Source of the DNA: Streptacidiphilus anmyonensis
GTDB taxonomy: Bacteria; Actinomycetota; Actinomycetes; Streptomycetales; Streptomycetaceae
DNA: 64,000 nucleotides
Assembly: GCF_000787855.1 (NCBI RefSeq)
Contig: NZ_BBPQ01000034.1
Coordinates: 1-64,000, forward strand
Direction: 5' to 3'
Positions 37,168 through 46,141 of this stretch are shown piece after piece (position 1 is the stretch's first letter; every line of letters starts with the position of its first letter). Below the pieces are notes generated by a model. It was not told the origin of the DNA, did no database searches, and saw only the letters and a program-made list of their open reading frames with translations. The position numbers and the translations under genes are program-made.

Positions 37168-37202
37168 CTGAAGGGGTCTTCAAGATCTTCAGCGGGCCTT
37201 CA
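37168..37202. promoter_or_regulatory. CTTCA repeats, candidate response-regulator operator
   Basis: CTTCA occurs at 37178, 37187 and 37198 (9- and 11-bp spacing), with an inverted CTGAAG at 37169. The cluster lies between the divergent response-regulator and membrane-protein genes. Near-helical spacing suits tandem binding by OmpR-type dimers. Confidence 0.45.
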
Positions 37203-37271
37203 GCGTCGCTGCGGGATTCTCAGGCACCGAAGCCCAGGGACGAACCCGAGGACGAAGATGAAGGAGCCGAG

Positions 37272-37904
37272 ATGAGCGATCCGTTCGCACCGGACGCGGT
37301 GCCCGCCGAGCCGGACGGACCCGAGGAGAACCACGAGGCCGCCGAGCTCGCGGAGCCGGTCGGACCCCGGCGCGGCCCGGTCCGCCGCGTCGTCACCGGT
37401 CGCCGGTCCCGCTGGGTCGTGGGCGGCGTGGCCGCGGTCGTCCTGGTCGGCGGCTCGGCCGCGGTGACCGCCGCTGTGGTGCGCCACGACGGGGGCGGGC
37501 GCGTCGCCATCGCGGTCGGGCCGGGCGGCCCTGCTCTGAAGCAGATCATCGCCCAACGCGAGGGCGGTTTCGGCGGCGGCGCGGTGGTCGTCAAGGGCGG
37601 CCAGGTCGTGAACGTGCCGGGCGCGGCGATCCCTGCCGTGCCCGGCGTCGCGGTGCCCGACGGGGCCGGAGCAGTCGGCGCGTCGACGGCCCCGGCGCCG
37701 CTGCCGTCCCTGCCCGCCGACCAGGCGGTGACCAAGGCGGAGGCCGCCGTCTCCGGCGGCAAGGTCGAGTCGCTGGGCACGCTGCCGGAGCAGGGCGGCG
37801 GCACCGCCTGGCAGGTCGTCGTCCTCGGACCCGACGGCGTGCGCCACCTGCTCACCCTCGACGGTACGAGCGGCAGCGTCACGTCCAACACCGTGACGGG
37901 CTGA
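37272..37904 (+). CDS. Single-pass membrane protein, PepSY-like C-terminus
   Basis: 210 residues. A charged cytoplasmic N-terminus (about 1-48) is followed by one membrane helix (VVGGVAAVVLVGGSAAVTAAVV), a Gly/Ala/Pro-rich linker and a C-terminal domain with VTKAEAAVSGGKVESLG and WQVVVLGPDGVRHLLTLDG, like a PepSY unit. PepSY proteins beside two-component systems often modulate signalling or proteolysis. ATG 37272 has AAGGAG 6 nt upstream. It is divergent from the response regulator and probably its target. Confidence 0.78.
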   Translation: MSDPFAPDAVPAEPDGPEENHEAAELAEPVGPRRGPVRRVVTGRRSRWVVGGVAAVVLVGGSAAVTAAVVRHDGGGRVAIAVGPGGPALKQIIAQREGGFGGGAVVVKGGQVVNVPGAAIPAVPGVAVPDGAGAVGASTAPAPLPSLPADQAVTKAEAAVSGGKVESLGTLPEQGGGTAWQVVVLGPDGVRHLLTLDGTSGSVTSNTVTG

Positions 37905-37928
37905 GGGCCGACACCGCGGGACAACGGA

Positions 37929-37963
37929 CGGGCCGTCCGCAGGGAGACCCTGCGGACGGCCCG
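37929..37963. terminator. Bidirectional terminator
   Basis: Perfect 16-bp stem (CGGGCCGTCCGCAGGG, loop AGA, complement) between the convergent membrane-protein and GH87 genes. Confidence 0.85.
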
Positions 37964-37979
37964 CCTCACGCGTTCGGCG

Positions 37980-40900
37980 TCAGCTGTTGAAGATCTGGAA
38001 CTCCGAGAGCTGACCCGCCGACCAGCCGGTGTTGGCGGTGATGTTGACCCGCCAGTACCGCTGGGTGCTCGCCGGGAAGGTGAGGGTGACGGTGTTGCCG
38101 TTCACGTTCGGGTCGAAGGTGTAGGCGGCCGAGCCGACGACGGTGGTGAAGTTGCTGCCGTCGGTGCTGCCCTGGAGCGAGAGCGTCTGGTTGCGCGCGC
38201 CCCACGAGGTGCTGTTCGGCAGCTCCAGCACGACCCGGCTCACGCTCTGCGAGGAGCCGAGGTCCACCTGCACCCACTGCGGGAAGCTGCCGTTGGCGCT
38301 CTCCCAGTAGCTGGACTGGTTGCCGTCGGTGACGTTGGAGGAGACGTAGTTCTGCGTGTTGCTGGACTCGCTCGTCGCCTTGTTCAGCGCCAGGTTCGTC
38401 GGCGCGCTGCTGGTGCCGGTCCCGGTGAGCGCGATCGTCAGCGGGTTGTTCGACGCGTTGCCGTTGACGGTGACGCTGCCGGTCCGGGTTCCCGTCGCGG
38501 TCGGCGTGAAGGTGACGTTGACGGTGCAGGAGGCGTTCGCCGCGAGCGAGTTGCCGCAGGTGTTGGTCTGCGCGAAGTCCCCGCTGGTGGTGACCGAGGA
38601 GATCGACGCGCTGGCGTTGCCGGTGTTGGTGACCGTCACCGCCTGCGCGGAGCTGGTCGAGCCGACGGTCTGCCCGGCGAAGCTCAGCGAGGTCGGAGCC
38701 GCCGCGAGCGTCGCGGCGGAGGAGCCGCCCGCGCTCGGGTAGACCGCGAAGTCGGAGAGCTGGCCCGCCGCCCAGCCGGTGTTGGCGGTGATGTTCACCC
38801 GCACGTAGCGGGCGGTGGCGGCGCTGAACGGGATGGTGACGGTGTTGTTGTTGGCGTTCGGGTCGAAGTTGTAGCCCGCCGAGCCGACGAGGGTGCTGAA
38901 GGTGGTCCCGTCGTTCGAGCCGAGCACCGAGAGCGTCTCGGTGCGCGCCCCCCACGCGGTGGACGGCGGAAGGCGCAGTACGACCTTGCCGATGCTGTAG
39001 CTCTGCCCGAGGTCGACCTGCGCCCACTGCGGGAAGCTGCCGTTGGCGCTCTCCCAGTAGGTCGACGGGTCGGTGTCGGTCAGGTTGGCGGGCACGTACT
39101 GGCCGTTGCTGGAGCTCGCCGAGGCGGGCTGCCCGGCGGCGATGTCGGTGCTGCTGTCGATGGCCGTGCCGGTCAGACCCACGCTGGTGGGGCTGTTGTT
39201 GGCGTTGCCGGTGACCGTCAGGGTGCCGGTGCGGGTGCCTGCCGCGGTCGGGGTGAAGCCGACGGTGACGGTGCAGGAGGCGCCGACGGCGATCGAGGAG
39301 CAGTTGTTGCTCTGGCTGAAGTCACCGGTGACCGCGACGTTCGAGACGGTCGCCGTGCTGGTGCCGGAGTTGGTCAGGGTGACCGTCTTCGTCCCGGAGC
39401 TCGCCCCGACGACGGTCTGGCCGAAGCTCAGGCTCGCCGGGTTCGCCCCGAGCACCGGACCGGGCGCGGTGCCGGTCCCGGAGAGGCTGACGGTGTTGGT
39501 GACCCCGCCCGCGTTGACGGTCAGGTTGCCGCTGCGACTCCCGGCCGCGGTCGGGGAGAAGGTGACGCCGACCGTGCAGGAGCCGCCCGCCGCGATCGAG
39601 TTGCCGCAGGTGTTGGTCTGTGCGAAGTCCCCGGTCGTGGCGATCGAGGACACCGAGGCGGCCGAGGACGTCGGGTTGGAGACCGTGACCGTCTGCGCCG
39701 CGCTGGTCGCGCCGGTCGCCACCGAGCCGAAGTTCAGCGCGCTCGGCGACGCCGTGACGCCGGTCTGCGGGTACGGCGGGTAGACCGGGGCCGGCCACCC
39801 GTTGCACTGCGTCGGGTTGATGCCGGAGTTGCCGCCGCCGTCGGTGACGGCGAAGCTGCCGCCCTCACAGCTGTAGCTGGGCGCGTTCCCGGCGCCTGCC
39901 TGGGCGACGCCGGTCGCGGTCACGTTGGTGAACGAGGCCGCGCCGCCGGTCTGCTCCTGGAGCGCGAAGGTGCCGGTCCCGGCGATGGTGACGGTGTTGA
40001 GGTTGACGCCGCTGATCGTGCCCTCGACCCACTGGATCGCCTCGTACGGGCTCTGCTCGATCAGGGTGTTGGAGACGTTGATCGGGCCGGTGATCGCGCC
40101 CTGGCTGCCGTCGAACCAGAGCGAGCCGACGCCGAACTGCCAGTTCGGGTCCAGGTCCCCGTTGCGGATCAGGGTGTTGTTGGAGATGGTCGTCGTGCCG
40201 ACCGGCGTGGAGGAGAACCGCTGGCCGACGTGGATGCCGCCGCCCTGGGTGATGCCGGTGTCCTCGACGAGGTTGCCGGTGACGGTGTTGTCGTGGCCGC
40301 CGTAGATCGCGATGCCGTTGGCCAGCATCTGCAACTGGACCGTGTTGTTGGAGATCGTGTCGTTCGCGTCCGCGCCGATGCCGGAGTCGGCCCAGGTGGC
40401 GATGCCGTCGTCACCGGTGTTGCGGATGTCGCTGTTGGTCACCTTGGAGTTGGTGACGCCGCCGTGGAAGTTGATGCCGTCGGCGGTGGTGTCGCGGATC
40501 CGCATGCCGCTGAAGGTCAGCGAGTCCATCGGCCCGTCCATCCACGCGCCGACCTTGTCGTGCTCGATCCACACGTTGGTCACCGACGAGTTGGACATCG
40601 CGCCGCCGATGCCGTTGACCTGGGCGCTGTCGTTGCGGTCCTGCACGTTGCCGAAGATGGCGAAGTTCTGCAGGTGCACGCCTGTGCTCGGGTTGGGCGC
40701 GGAGTTGCCGTAGAAGCCGGGCGCGGCGCCGGTGACGGTCGAGTACCACATGCCCGCGCCGGCGATCGTCACGTTGTTGACCGCGATGTGGCCCGGGATG
40801 TCGTAGGCGCCCGGCGGGATCCACACGGTGCCGCCCGAACCGGCCGCCGAGATGGCCGCGTTGAACGCGTTCGTGGAGTCGGCCGCGCCGGTCGGGTCGG

Positions 40901-41570
40901 CGCCCTCGCTGGTGACCGAGACCGAGCCGGCGGGCTGGGTCAGCGCCGCGCCGACGTTCTCGAAGTCGGCGAGGTCGACGGTGTAGGAGGAGGCGTTGTC
41001 CCCGGAGTCCACCTGGAGCTTGAAGGTGGTGCCCGCCGGATAGGTGCTGCTGAGCAGCCGGTGCACCTCGTCGTAGAAGTGGTGCGGGTTGCCGCTGCTC
41101 GGGGTGTTGGTGAACGGGTAGCTGCCGTAGAACCAGCTGTAGGCGTTGGTGAGGGTGAAGTCGGACTGCTTGACGCCGTTGATGTAGAGCGAGAGCGGCG
41201 CGGTGTAGACCGACCCGTCGGAGCTGTCCGGGATCGAGTAGCGGAAGTCGATCGAGTTGGTGGCGACCGGTGTGGTGAAGCTGACGTACTGGCCGCTGCC
41301 GTTGCCCGCGAGCGTCACCGCCTTGCGGCCGGATGCCTCGTCGGCGAGCTGGCCCTGGGTGTAACTCGGGCCGATGACGGTGCCGTTGGTGGCGGAGCTC
41401 TCGGCCTGGACCTCGGCGTAGGGCAGGCTCGCGCCGCTGCCGCCGGTCGCGACGGGGGTCGCGGCGTAGGCCGCCTGGGCGGCCGGGGTGACGACCCCGG
41501 CCGTCACGAGCAGCGCGCCGCCCCCGAGGGCGACGGCTCGTTTCAGCTTGCGTAGGGACCATCCGGACAA
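37980..41570 (-). CDS. Secreted multidomain GH87 alpha-1,3-glucanase (mycodextranase type)
   Basis: 1196 residues. Order: signal peptide (about 1-35), CBM35-like module (43-203), right-handed beta-helix (about 236-525), HYDIN/ASPM-like Ig domain (602-700), a second (703-800), discoidin/F5-8C (806-945), a third HYDIN domain (951-1055) and a second discoidin (1058-1196). In the helix, Asp364 (ADGINF) and Asp387-Asp388 (NTGDDGIA) have the 23/24-residue spacing of the catalytic aspartates of GH87 alpha-1,3-glucanase Agl-KA (Asp1045, 1068, 1069, from memory). It should hydrolyse fungal alpha-1,3-glucan or nigeran. TTG 41570 has AAGGAG with a 6-nt spacer; longer frames lack a ribosome site. Confidence 0.87.
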   Translation of the reverse strand: MSGWSLRKLKRAVALGGGALLVTAGVVTPAAQAAYAATPVATGGSGASLPYAEVQAESSATNGTVIGPSYTQGQLADEASGRKAVTLAGNGSGQYVSFTTPVATNSIDFRYSIPDSSDGSVYTAPLSLYINGVKQSDFTLTNAYSWFYGSYPFTNTPSSGNPHHFYDEVHRLLSSTYPAGTTFKLQVDSGDNASSYTVDLADFENVGAALTQPAGSVSVTSEGADPTGAADSTNAFNAAISAAGSGGTVWIPPGAYDIPGHIAVNNVTIAGAGMWYSTVTGAAPGFYGNSAPNPSTGVHLQNFAIFGNVQDRNDSAQVNGIGGAMSNSSVTNVWIEHDKVGAWMDGPMDSLTFSGMRIRDTTADGINFHGGVTNSKVTNSDIRNTGDDGIATWADSGIGADANDTISNNTVQLQMLANGIAIYGGHDNTVTGNLVEDTGITQGGGIHVGQRFSSTPVGTTTISNNTLIRNGDLDPNWQFGVGSLWFDGSQGAITGPINVSNTLIEQSPYEAIQWVEGTISGVNLNTVTIAGTGTFALQEQTGGAASFTNVTATGVAQAGAGNAPSYSCEGGSFAVTDGGGNSGINPTQCNGWPAPVYPPYPQTGVTASPSALNFGSVATGATSAAQTVTVSNPTSSAASVSSIATTGDFAQTNTCGNSIAAGGSCTVGVTFSPTAAGSRSGNLTVNAGGVTNTVSLSGTGTAPGPVLGANPASLSFGQTVVGASSGTKTVTLTNSGTSTATVSNVAVTGDFSQSNNCSSIAVGASCTVTVGFTPTAAGTRTGTLTVTGNANNSPTSVGLTGTAIDSSTDIAAGQPASASSSNGQYVPANLTDTDPSTYWESANGSFPQWAQVDLGQSYSIGKVVLRLPPSTAWGARTETLSVLGSNDGTTFSTLVGSAGYNFDPNANNNTVTIPFSAATARYVRVNITANTGWAAGQLSDFAVYPSAGGSSAATLAAAPTSLSFAGQTVGSTSSAQAVTVTNTGNASASISSVTTSGDFAQTNTCGNSLAANASCTVNVTFTPTATGTRTGSVTVNGNASNNPLTIALTGTGTSSAPTNLALNKATSESSNTQNYVSSNVTDGNQSSYWESANGSFPQWVQVDLGSSQSVSRVVLELPNSTSWGARNQTLSLQGSTDGSNFTTVVGSAAYTFDPNVNGNTVTLTFPASTQRYWRVNITANTGWSAGQLSEFQIFNS

Positions 41571-41676
41571 CGGTTGCTCCTTCGCGGAACGAAGAGGACG
41601 TCGGCAGACCGCCGAGCGGGTGGAACCGTAACTTCCGCGAAGCACGCATGCAATATTGAGAACAAGAATTGAGAAA

Positions 41677-41706
41677 ATGTCACGGACTTGCGCAAGAAAC
41701 CGTCAA
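41677..41706 (-). promoter_or_regulatory. Promoter and LacI-like palindrome of the GH87 gene
   Basis: On the minus strand TTGACG (41706-41701) and TGACAT (41682-41677) are 18 nt apart. Between them lies the palindrome CTTGCGCAAG (41687-41696), placed as a sugar-responsive LacI-type operator would be. The surrounding 60 nt are A+T-rich compared with the rest of the window. Confidence 0.45.
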
Positions 41707-41775
41707 CTCACGGTCGGGGCAGCCGGTTTGACCGCAAGCGGTGACGGGTCCTTGCCAAGGGGCGGCAAGTCTCTT

Positions 41776-42267
41776 TCACCCGTGGCCCATCGCCCCGGCG
41801 ATCGCCATGGCCCGCAGTCGTTCGGCGCGGCGGCGGGCCAGCAGGGCGAAGGCGGCGGCGAGGGCCACCAGTTCCAGATCCGGCCAGGAGCCCGTCGGGA
41901 CGATCTCCACCTGGGGGCCGCCCCGCCGGGGCAGCCGCAGATCGATGCGGGCCCCACCGCGTACGACCGAGGCCGTGAAGCAGCCGCGCTCGCGGCCCAT
42001 GACCCAGCCGACCGGCTCGCCGTCCGGCGCGATGCGGCTGCCGCGCGGGTCGTCGTCGGGTGCGGCCAGCCGCAGCACGCCGTCGACGGTCACGCCGCCG
42101 GGGCAGGTCCAGTGCCGGTGGTCGTCGACGTGGACCTCGACGGTGCGTCCGTCCACGGTGATCTCGGCGCTGCGCATCCTGCGGCCCGTCCGCAGCGACG
42201 CGGCCGACGGGGAGCCGTCGAGGACGAACACCGCGCCGCGCCTGCGCAGGCTCAGGGCGCCCGTCAC
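41776..42267 (-). CDS. Unknown protein coupled to YceI
   Basis: 163 residues, no recognised family. A beta-rich N-terminal part (LSLRRRGAVFVLDG, EITVDGRTVEVHVDDHRHWTCPGG) may be a tubby/LURP-like or filament-type sheet. It ends in a hydrophobic Ala-rich helix (LELVALAAAFALLARRRAERLRA), possibly amphipathic or membrane-associated. GTG 42267 overlaps the YceI stop as GTGA, which fixes the start. Confidence 0.75.
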   Translation of the reverse strand: MTGALSLRRRGAVFVLDGSPSAASLRTGRRMRSAEITVDGRTVEVHVDDHRHWTCPGGVTVDGVLRLAAPDDDPRGSRIAPDGEPVGWVMGRERGCFTASVVRGGARIDLRLPRRGGPQVEIVPTGSWPDLELVALAAAFALLARRRAERLRAMAIAGAMGHG

Positions 42268-42809
42268 CGCGCCGCCCACCCGGCCGTGCCGTCGCGCAGC
42301 GAGGCGTGCACGCAGGTCACCTGCACGGTCAGGTCGAGGTGCCGGCCCGCCAGGCCGCGCATCGCGGTGACGCCGAAGTCCGTGCGGTCGATCCTGGTCG
42401 TCGCCCGGACGTGGAACCCGCTGCCCTCGGCGGAGACCGTGGTGTCCGTGACCGCGAGCCGCACCGGGCGCGACACCCCGCACGCGGTGAGCGTCCCCGC
42501 CACCTCCGTCTCGCAGACCCGCTCCGAGACGAAGACGATCCGCGGGTGCCGGTCGGTGTCCAGCAGCTTCGCCGAGCGCACCGTCGCGTCGCGGGAGCCG
42601 TTGCCGGTGGCGAAGCCGGCCGCGTCCAGCTCGGCGGTCACGACCGACGCCGCCAGCGGCTCGGCGAGATCGACGGAGCCGGAGCGGATCGCGAAGCTGC
42701 CGCGCACCAGGCCGAGGCCGAACAGGTGGCGGGTGGTGAACGTGACCGAGGAGCCGCTCGGGTCGATCACATAGCGCCCCAGGCCGAGCGTCGTCGTCGT
42801 GGTCGTCAT
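42264..42809 (-). CDS. YceI-family protein
   Basis: 181 residues with the YceI lipocalin-like fold: YVIDPSGSSVTFTTRHLFGLGLVRGSF near the start, TGNGSRDATVRSAKLLDTDRHPRIVF, and RIDRTDFGV. YceI proteins bind long isoprenoid lipids. There is no signal peptide, so this is a cytoplasmic-type member. ATG 42809 is preceded by GAGAAGGG. It is divergent from the NarL-type system. Confidence 0.9.
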   Translation of the reverse strand: MTTTTTTLGLGRYVIDPSGSSVTFTTRHLFGLGLVRGSFAIRSGSVDLAEPLAASVVTAELDAAGFATGNGSRDATVRSAKLLDTDRHPRIVFVSERVCETEVAGTLTACGVSRPVRLAVTDTTVSAEGSGFHVRATTRIDRTDFGVTAMRGLAGRHLDLTVQVTCVHASLRDGTAGWAAR

Positions 42810-43026
42810 CGCAGTGCCCTTCTCAGGAGGTCGGTTCGCGAGGCCGTTCCCGCGAGCTCCGCCTCCATTCCACGGCTCCGGCGCGGCCCTGCGGCAGACC
42901 CGCCCGTCGGTCGTCCCGGCGACGAACGGCGGGCGGCGCGCGGCGGCATGCGACTTTCGTAGGGTGTCCGCCCGACCAAGGTCGCGACCCGGTGCGCGGT
43001 CGGCGTCGCGGCCCGTACCCATGGCC

Positions 43027-43032
43027 TACCGT
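43027..43032 (+). promoter_or_regulatory. -10 box suggesting leaderless transcription of the kinase gene
   Basis: TACCGT ends 7 nt before ATG 43040, and no ribosome site is present. Confidence 0.45.
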
Positions 43033-43039
43033 GGGCGGC

Positions 43040-44275
43040 ATGACTGACAGGCCGCCGTGGCACCGTCGGCACTGGCTCGCCGTGGACGTGGCCCTCGCCG
43101 TCGCCTTCGTCACGCTGGACACCGCCGCCACGCTCGGCGGCGTGAACTGGTGGCCCGCGCATCCGGACACGCTCGCCTGGAGCCTGCTCGTCGTGCAGGC
43201 CCTGGCGGTCGCCTCCGTGGTCTTCCGGCGCGTCGCGCCGCTCACGGTGGTCGCCGTGCTCGGGGCGTTCACCCTCACGGTCACGCTGCTGATCTCGCCG
43301 TTCCACGCCCTCACCCCCGTGCACAGCACGGCGATCTGGGCCCCCTTCGGCACCGCCCTGGCCGCCTACGGGCCGGTCTACTACCAGCGCGACCGCCGGT
43401 CCCGCAGGACCGCGCTGCTCGTGCTCGCCGCGCTCACCCTGGTCGTGATGCGACCGTGGCAGGGCTCCGTCTCCGTCATGACCGTCGGTCTGCTGCGCAC
43501 CGCGGTCGGGCCGCTGCTGGCGCTGTACTTCGACGCCCGCCACCGGCTGGTCCTCGCGCTCAAGGAGCGCGCCGAGCGGGCGGAACGCGAGCAGCACCTG
43601 CTGGCCCGGCAGGCCCGCGCCGAGGAACGGGCCCGGCTGGCGGGGGAGATGCACGACATCGTCACCCACCGGGTCAGTCTCATGGTCCTGCAGGCGGGCG
43701 CGATGCAGGTCACCGCCGCCGACGAGCCGACCCGCCGCGCGGCGGAGGAGCTGCGCTCGGCGGGGTGCCAGGTCCTGGACGAACTGCGCGACCTGGTCGG
43801 CATCCTGCGGGCCGAGCCCGAGGGCGACTTCACGCCGTCCGTCGAGGGCATCGCCACGCTGGTCGCCGAGTCGGACTCGGTCGGCGTCCCGACCGAGCTC
43901 GTCGAGGAGGGAGCGCGGTCCCTCGCCTCGCCCGTCGTCGGGCGCACCGCCTACCGGGTGGTGCGCGAGGCGCTCACCAACGTCCGCAAACACGCGCCCG
44001 GCGCCCGCGTCACCGTCCGCGTCGAGTACGGGGAGACACGCGTACGCGTCGTCGTCCGCAACACCCGCCCCGAGGCGGCCACGGTCGGCGGCGCGGCCGC
44101 GACGGCGATGGCCGGCACGGGATCCGGTCTCGGCATCGCCCAGTTGCGGCAGCGCATCGAAGTCGTCCAGGGCACGCTGCGCGCGGGCCGCACCCCGGAC
44201 GGCGGCTTCGAGGTCGAGGCGGTCCTGCCCGCGTACGTTCCGACTCAGCAGATGCCCCAGCAGCAGGTGAGGTGA
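43040..44275 (+). CDS. Sensor histidine kinase of a NarL-type system
   Basis: 411 residues. Five or six membrane segments span about residues 13-165. The HisKA_3 box is LAGEMHDIVTHRVSLMVLQAGAM (His about 213). The HATPase_c domain has YRVVREALTNVRKHAPGA and GTGSGLGIAQLRQRIEVVQG. The short extracytoplasmic loops suggest it senses a membrane-level signal. The start appears leaderless. The stop is 3 nt before the regulator start. Confidence 0.92.
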   Translation: MTDRPPWHRRHWLAVDVALAVAFVTLDTAATLGGVNWWPAHPDTLAWSLLVVQALAVASVVFRRVAPLTVVAVLGAFTLTVTLLISPFHALTPVHSTAIWAPFGTALAAYGPVYYQRDRRSRRTALLVLAALTLVVMRPWQGSVSVMTVGLLRTAVGPLLALYFDARHRLVLALKERAERAEREQHLLARQARAEERARLAGEMHDIVTHRVSLMVLQAGAMQVTAADEPTRRAAEELRSAGCQVLDELRDLVGILRAEPEGDFTPSVEGIATLVAESDSVGVPTELVEEGARSLASPVVGRTAYRVVREALTNVRKHAPGARVTVRVEYGETRVRVVVRNTRPEAATVGGAAATAMAGTGSGLGIAQLRQRIEVVQGTLRAGRTPDGGFEVEAVLPAYVPTQQMPQQQVR

Positions 44276-44278
44276 CGG

Positions 44279-44929
44279 GTGGTCAAGGTCGTAGTGGTCG
44301 ACGACGAGCCGATGGTGTGCGGGTTCCTGCGCACCATCCTCGGCTCGGCCGAGGACGTCGAGGTCGTCGCGGAGGCGCACGACGGCGCCGCCGGGGTCGA
44401 GGCCGTGCGCCGCACCGGCCCCGACGTGGTGCTGATGGACCTGCGCATGCCCGGCATGGACGGGCTGACGGCGATCGGGCACATCAACCGCCTCGCCGAC
44501 CCGCCGCGCGTCGTCGTGCTGACCACCTTCGACGCCGACCAGTACGTCCTGCGCGCGCTGCGGGCCGGGGCGACGGGCTTCCTGGTCAAGTCGACCCCGC
44601 CGCGGGACCTCATCCACCTCGTCCGGGTCGCCGCCGAGGGCCACACCGTCCTGTCCCCGACGGCGGCCCGCCGCCTCATCGCCGCCTCCGACGACGCGGA
44701 CTCCGCGCGCCGCCGCGCGGGCGCGCTGCTCGCGACGCTGACCGAGCGCGAGACGGAGGTGCTGGCCTGCCTCGGCGAGGGCCTGCCGAACGCCCGGATC
44801 GCGGCGCGCCTGCACCTGTCCGAGGCGACGGTGAAGGGCTACGTCTCACGGCTGTTGGACAAGCTCGGGTGCGTCAACCGCACCCAGGCGGGCCTGCTGG
44901 CCCACGACGCGGGCCTGGTCGGGCCCTGA
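44279..44929 (+). CDS. NarL/LuxR-family response regulator
   Basis: 216 residues. The receiver domain has VVVVDDEPMV, VVLMDLRMPGMDG (phospho-Asp) and FLVKSTPP; the C-terminal LuxR helix-turn-helix has LTERETEVLACLGEGLPNARIAARLHLSEATVKGYVSRLLDKLG. It is the cognate partner of the kinase immediately upstream. GTG 44279 lies 3 nt after the kinase stop. Confidence 0.94.
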   Translation: MVKVVVVDDEPMVCGFLRTILGSAEDVEVVAEAHDGAAGVEAVRRTGPDVVLMDLRMPGMDGLTAIGHINRLADPPRVVVLTTFDADQYVLRALRAGATGFLVKSTPPRDLIHLVRVAAEGHTVLSPTAARRLIAASDDADSARRRAGALLATLTERETEVLACLGEGLPNARIAARLHLSEATVKGYVSRLLDKLGCVNRTQAGLLAHDAGLVGP

Positions 44930-44983
44930 GGCACGCTCCTGCGACACGGCCCTGGGACACGCTCCGGGGACACACGGCGGCCC

Positions 44984-45001
44984 GGGCGTTCCCGGACGCC
45001 C
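44984..45001. terminator. Short hairpin between convergent genes
   Basis: GGGCGT, 6-nt loop, ACGCCC, flanked by further G/C pairing. It sits between the response-regulator stop and the NOS stop. Confidence 0.45.
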
Positions 45002-45013
45002 GACCCGGCGGCC

Positions 45014-46141
45014 TCAGCGGACGCCGACGCCGCCCGAGAACGGGCAGGCGTCGGGACGGCCCTCGGCCCACGGGGTCGGACGGTGACGGAAGGCCGGCGT
45101 GGCCGACGGGTCGGGCGGATCGTAGTAGCGATGGAAGACCGCCGTCGCCGAACCGGACAGCGGCGGGACGATCCAGCTCCAGTCCGCCGGGACCGTGCGG
45201 CCGTGCCGCTCCTCGCGCTCGATGTGGGCCAGGAAGCGCCGGGACTCGCTGTGGTGGTCCGCGATGGTCACCCCGGCCCGCTCGAAGGAGTGCAGCACGG
45301 CGAGGTTCAGCTCCACCAGCGCGCGGTCGCGCCAGAGGGTCCGCTCGTCGCGCGTGTCGAGGCCGAAGAGGTCGGCGACGGCGGGCAGGAGGTCGTAGCG
45401 GTCGGTGTCGCCGAGGTTGCGGGAGCCGATCTCGGTGCCCATGTACCAGCCGTTGAAGGGCGCCGCGGGGTAGCTGACGCCGCCGATCTCCAGGGTCATG
45501 TCGCTGACCGCGGGGACGGCGTGCCAGCGCAGGCCGAGGGCGGCGAAGCCGGAGTGGCCCGGGTGCCCGAGCGGAACCTCCAGCACGGCGTCCTCGGGCA
45601 GCTCGTAGAACTCCGGGGCGCTGTGCGGCCGCGTCTGGACCAGCAGCGGCAGCACCTCGAACCGCTCCTCGCCGCCCTTCCAGCCCAACTCGCGCAGGAT
45701 GCGGGCGTGCTGTGCGCTGCGGGGGTCGTCGGCGTAGCGGACGAGCTGCTCGTTCAGGAGGCGCGCGGCGGGGCGGTCGGGCCGGTCGGGGGCGAAGACG
45801 CTGATCACGGGACGGATCCGTCCGCTGTTGGTGGCCAGCCGCAGATGCTGGACGCACTCCTGGGCGATGTCGTCGGGATGGGTGACGTCGCGCAGGTCGC
45901 GCACGGTCAGGTTCTGCCAGTAGAGGCGTCCGATGCAACGGGCCGAGTTCCGCCAGGCGACCCGGGCGCCGTAGGCGAGTTCCTCGGGCGTGTGCGTGTA
46001 CGTGCCGGTGGCGGTCACGGAGGCGGCGATCTCGTGGACCCGCTGGTCCGGGTCGACGTGGCCCGGGTTCTCCCGGGCGAACCGCCGGACGAAGGACTCG
46101 GCCGCCCACAGCACCGAGGCACGGTCGCGCGCTGTGGTCAC
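45014..46141 (-). CDS. nos: Bacterial nitric oxide synthase, oxygenase domain
   Basis: 375 residues, the oxygenase-only length of bacterial NOS. The haem-thiolate motif WRNSARCIGR places Cys69 as axial ligand. Further on, RWHAVPAVSDMTLEIGG, FNGWYMGTEIGSRNL, DRALVELNLAVLHSF (Glu binding L-Arg guanidinium) and DHHSESRRFLAHIEREE are near-invariant in the family. It converts L-arginine to citrulline and NO with electrons from a separate reductase. GTG 46141 overlaps the flavohaemoglobin stop as GTGA, so a flavin reductase module is made with it. No thaxtomin-type P450 is nearby. Confidence 0.93.
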   Translation of the reverse strand: MTTARDRASVLWAAESFVRRFARENPGHVDPDQRVHEIAASVTATGTYTHTPEELAYGARVAWRNSARCIGRLYWQNLTVRDLRDVTHPDDIAQECVQHLRLATNSGRIRPVISVFAPDRPDRPAARLLNEQLVRYADDPRSAQHARILRELGWKGGEERFEVLPLLVQTRPHSAPEFYELPEDAVLEVPLGHPGHSGFAALGLRWHAVPAVSDMTLEIGGVSYPAAPFNGWYMGTEIGSRNLGDTDRYDLLPAVADLFGLDTRDERTLWRDRALVELNLAVLHSFERAGVTIADHHSESRRFLAHIEREERHGRTVPADWSWIVPPLSGSATAVFHRYYDPPDPSATPAFRHRPTPWAEGRPDACPFSGGVGVR

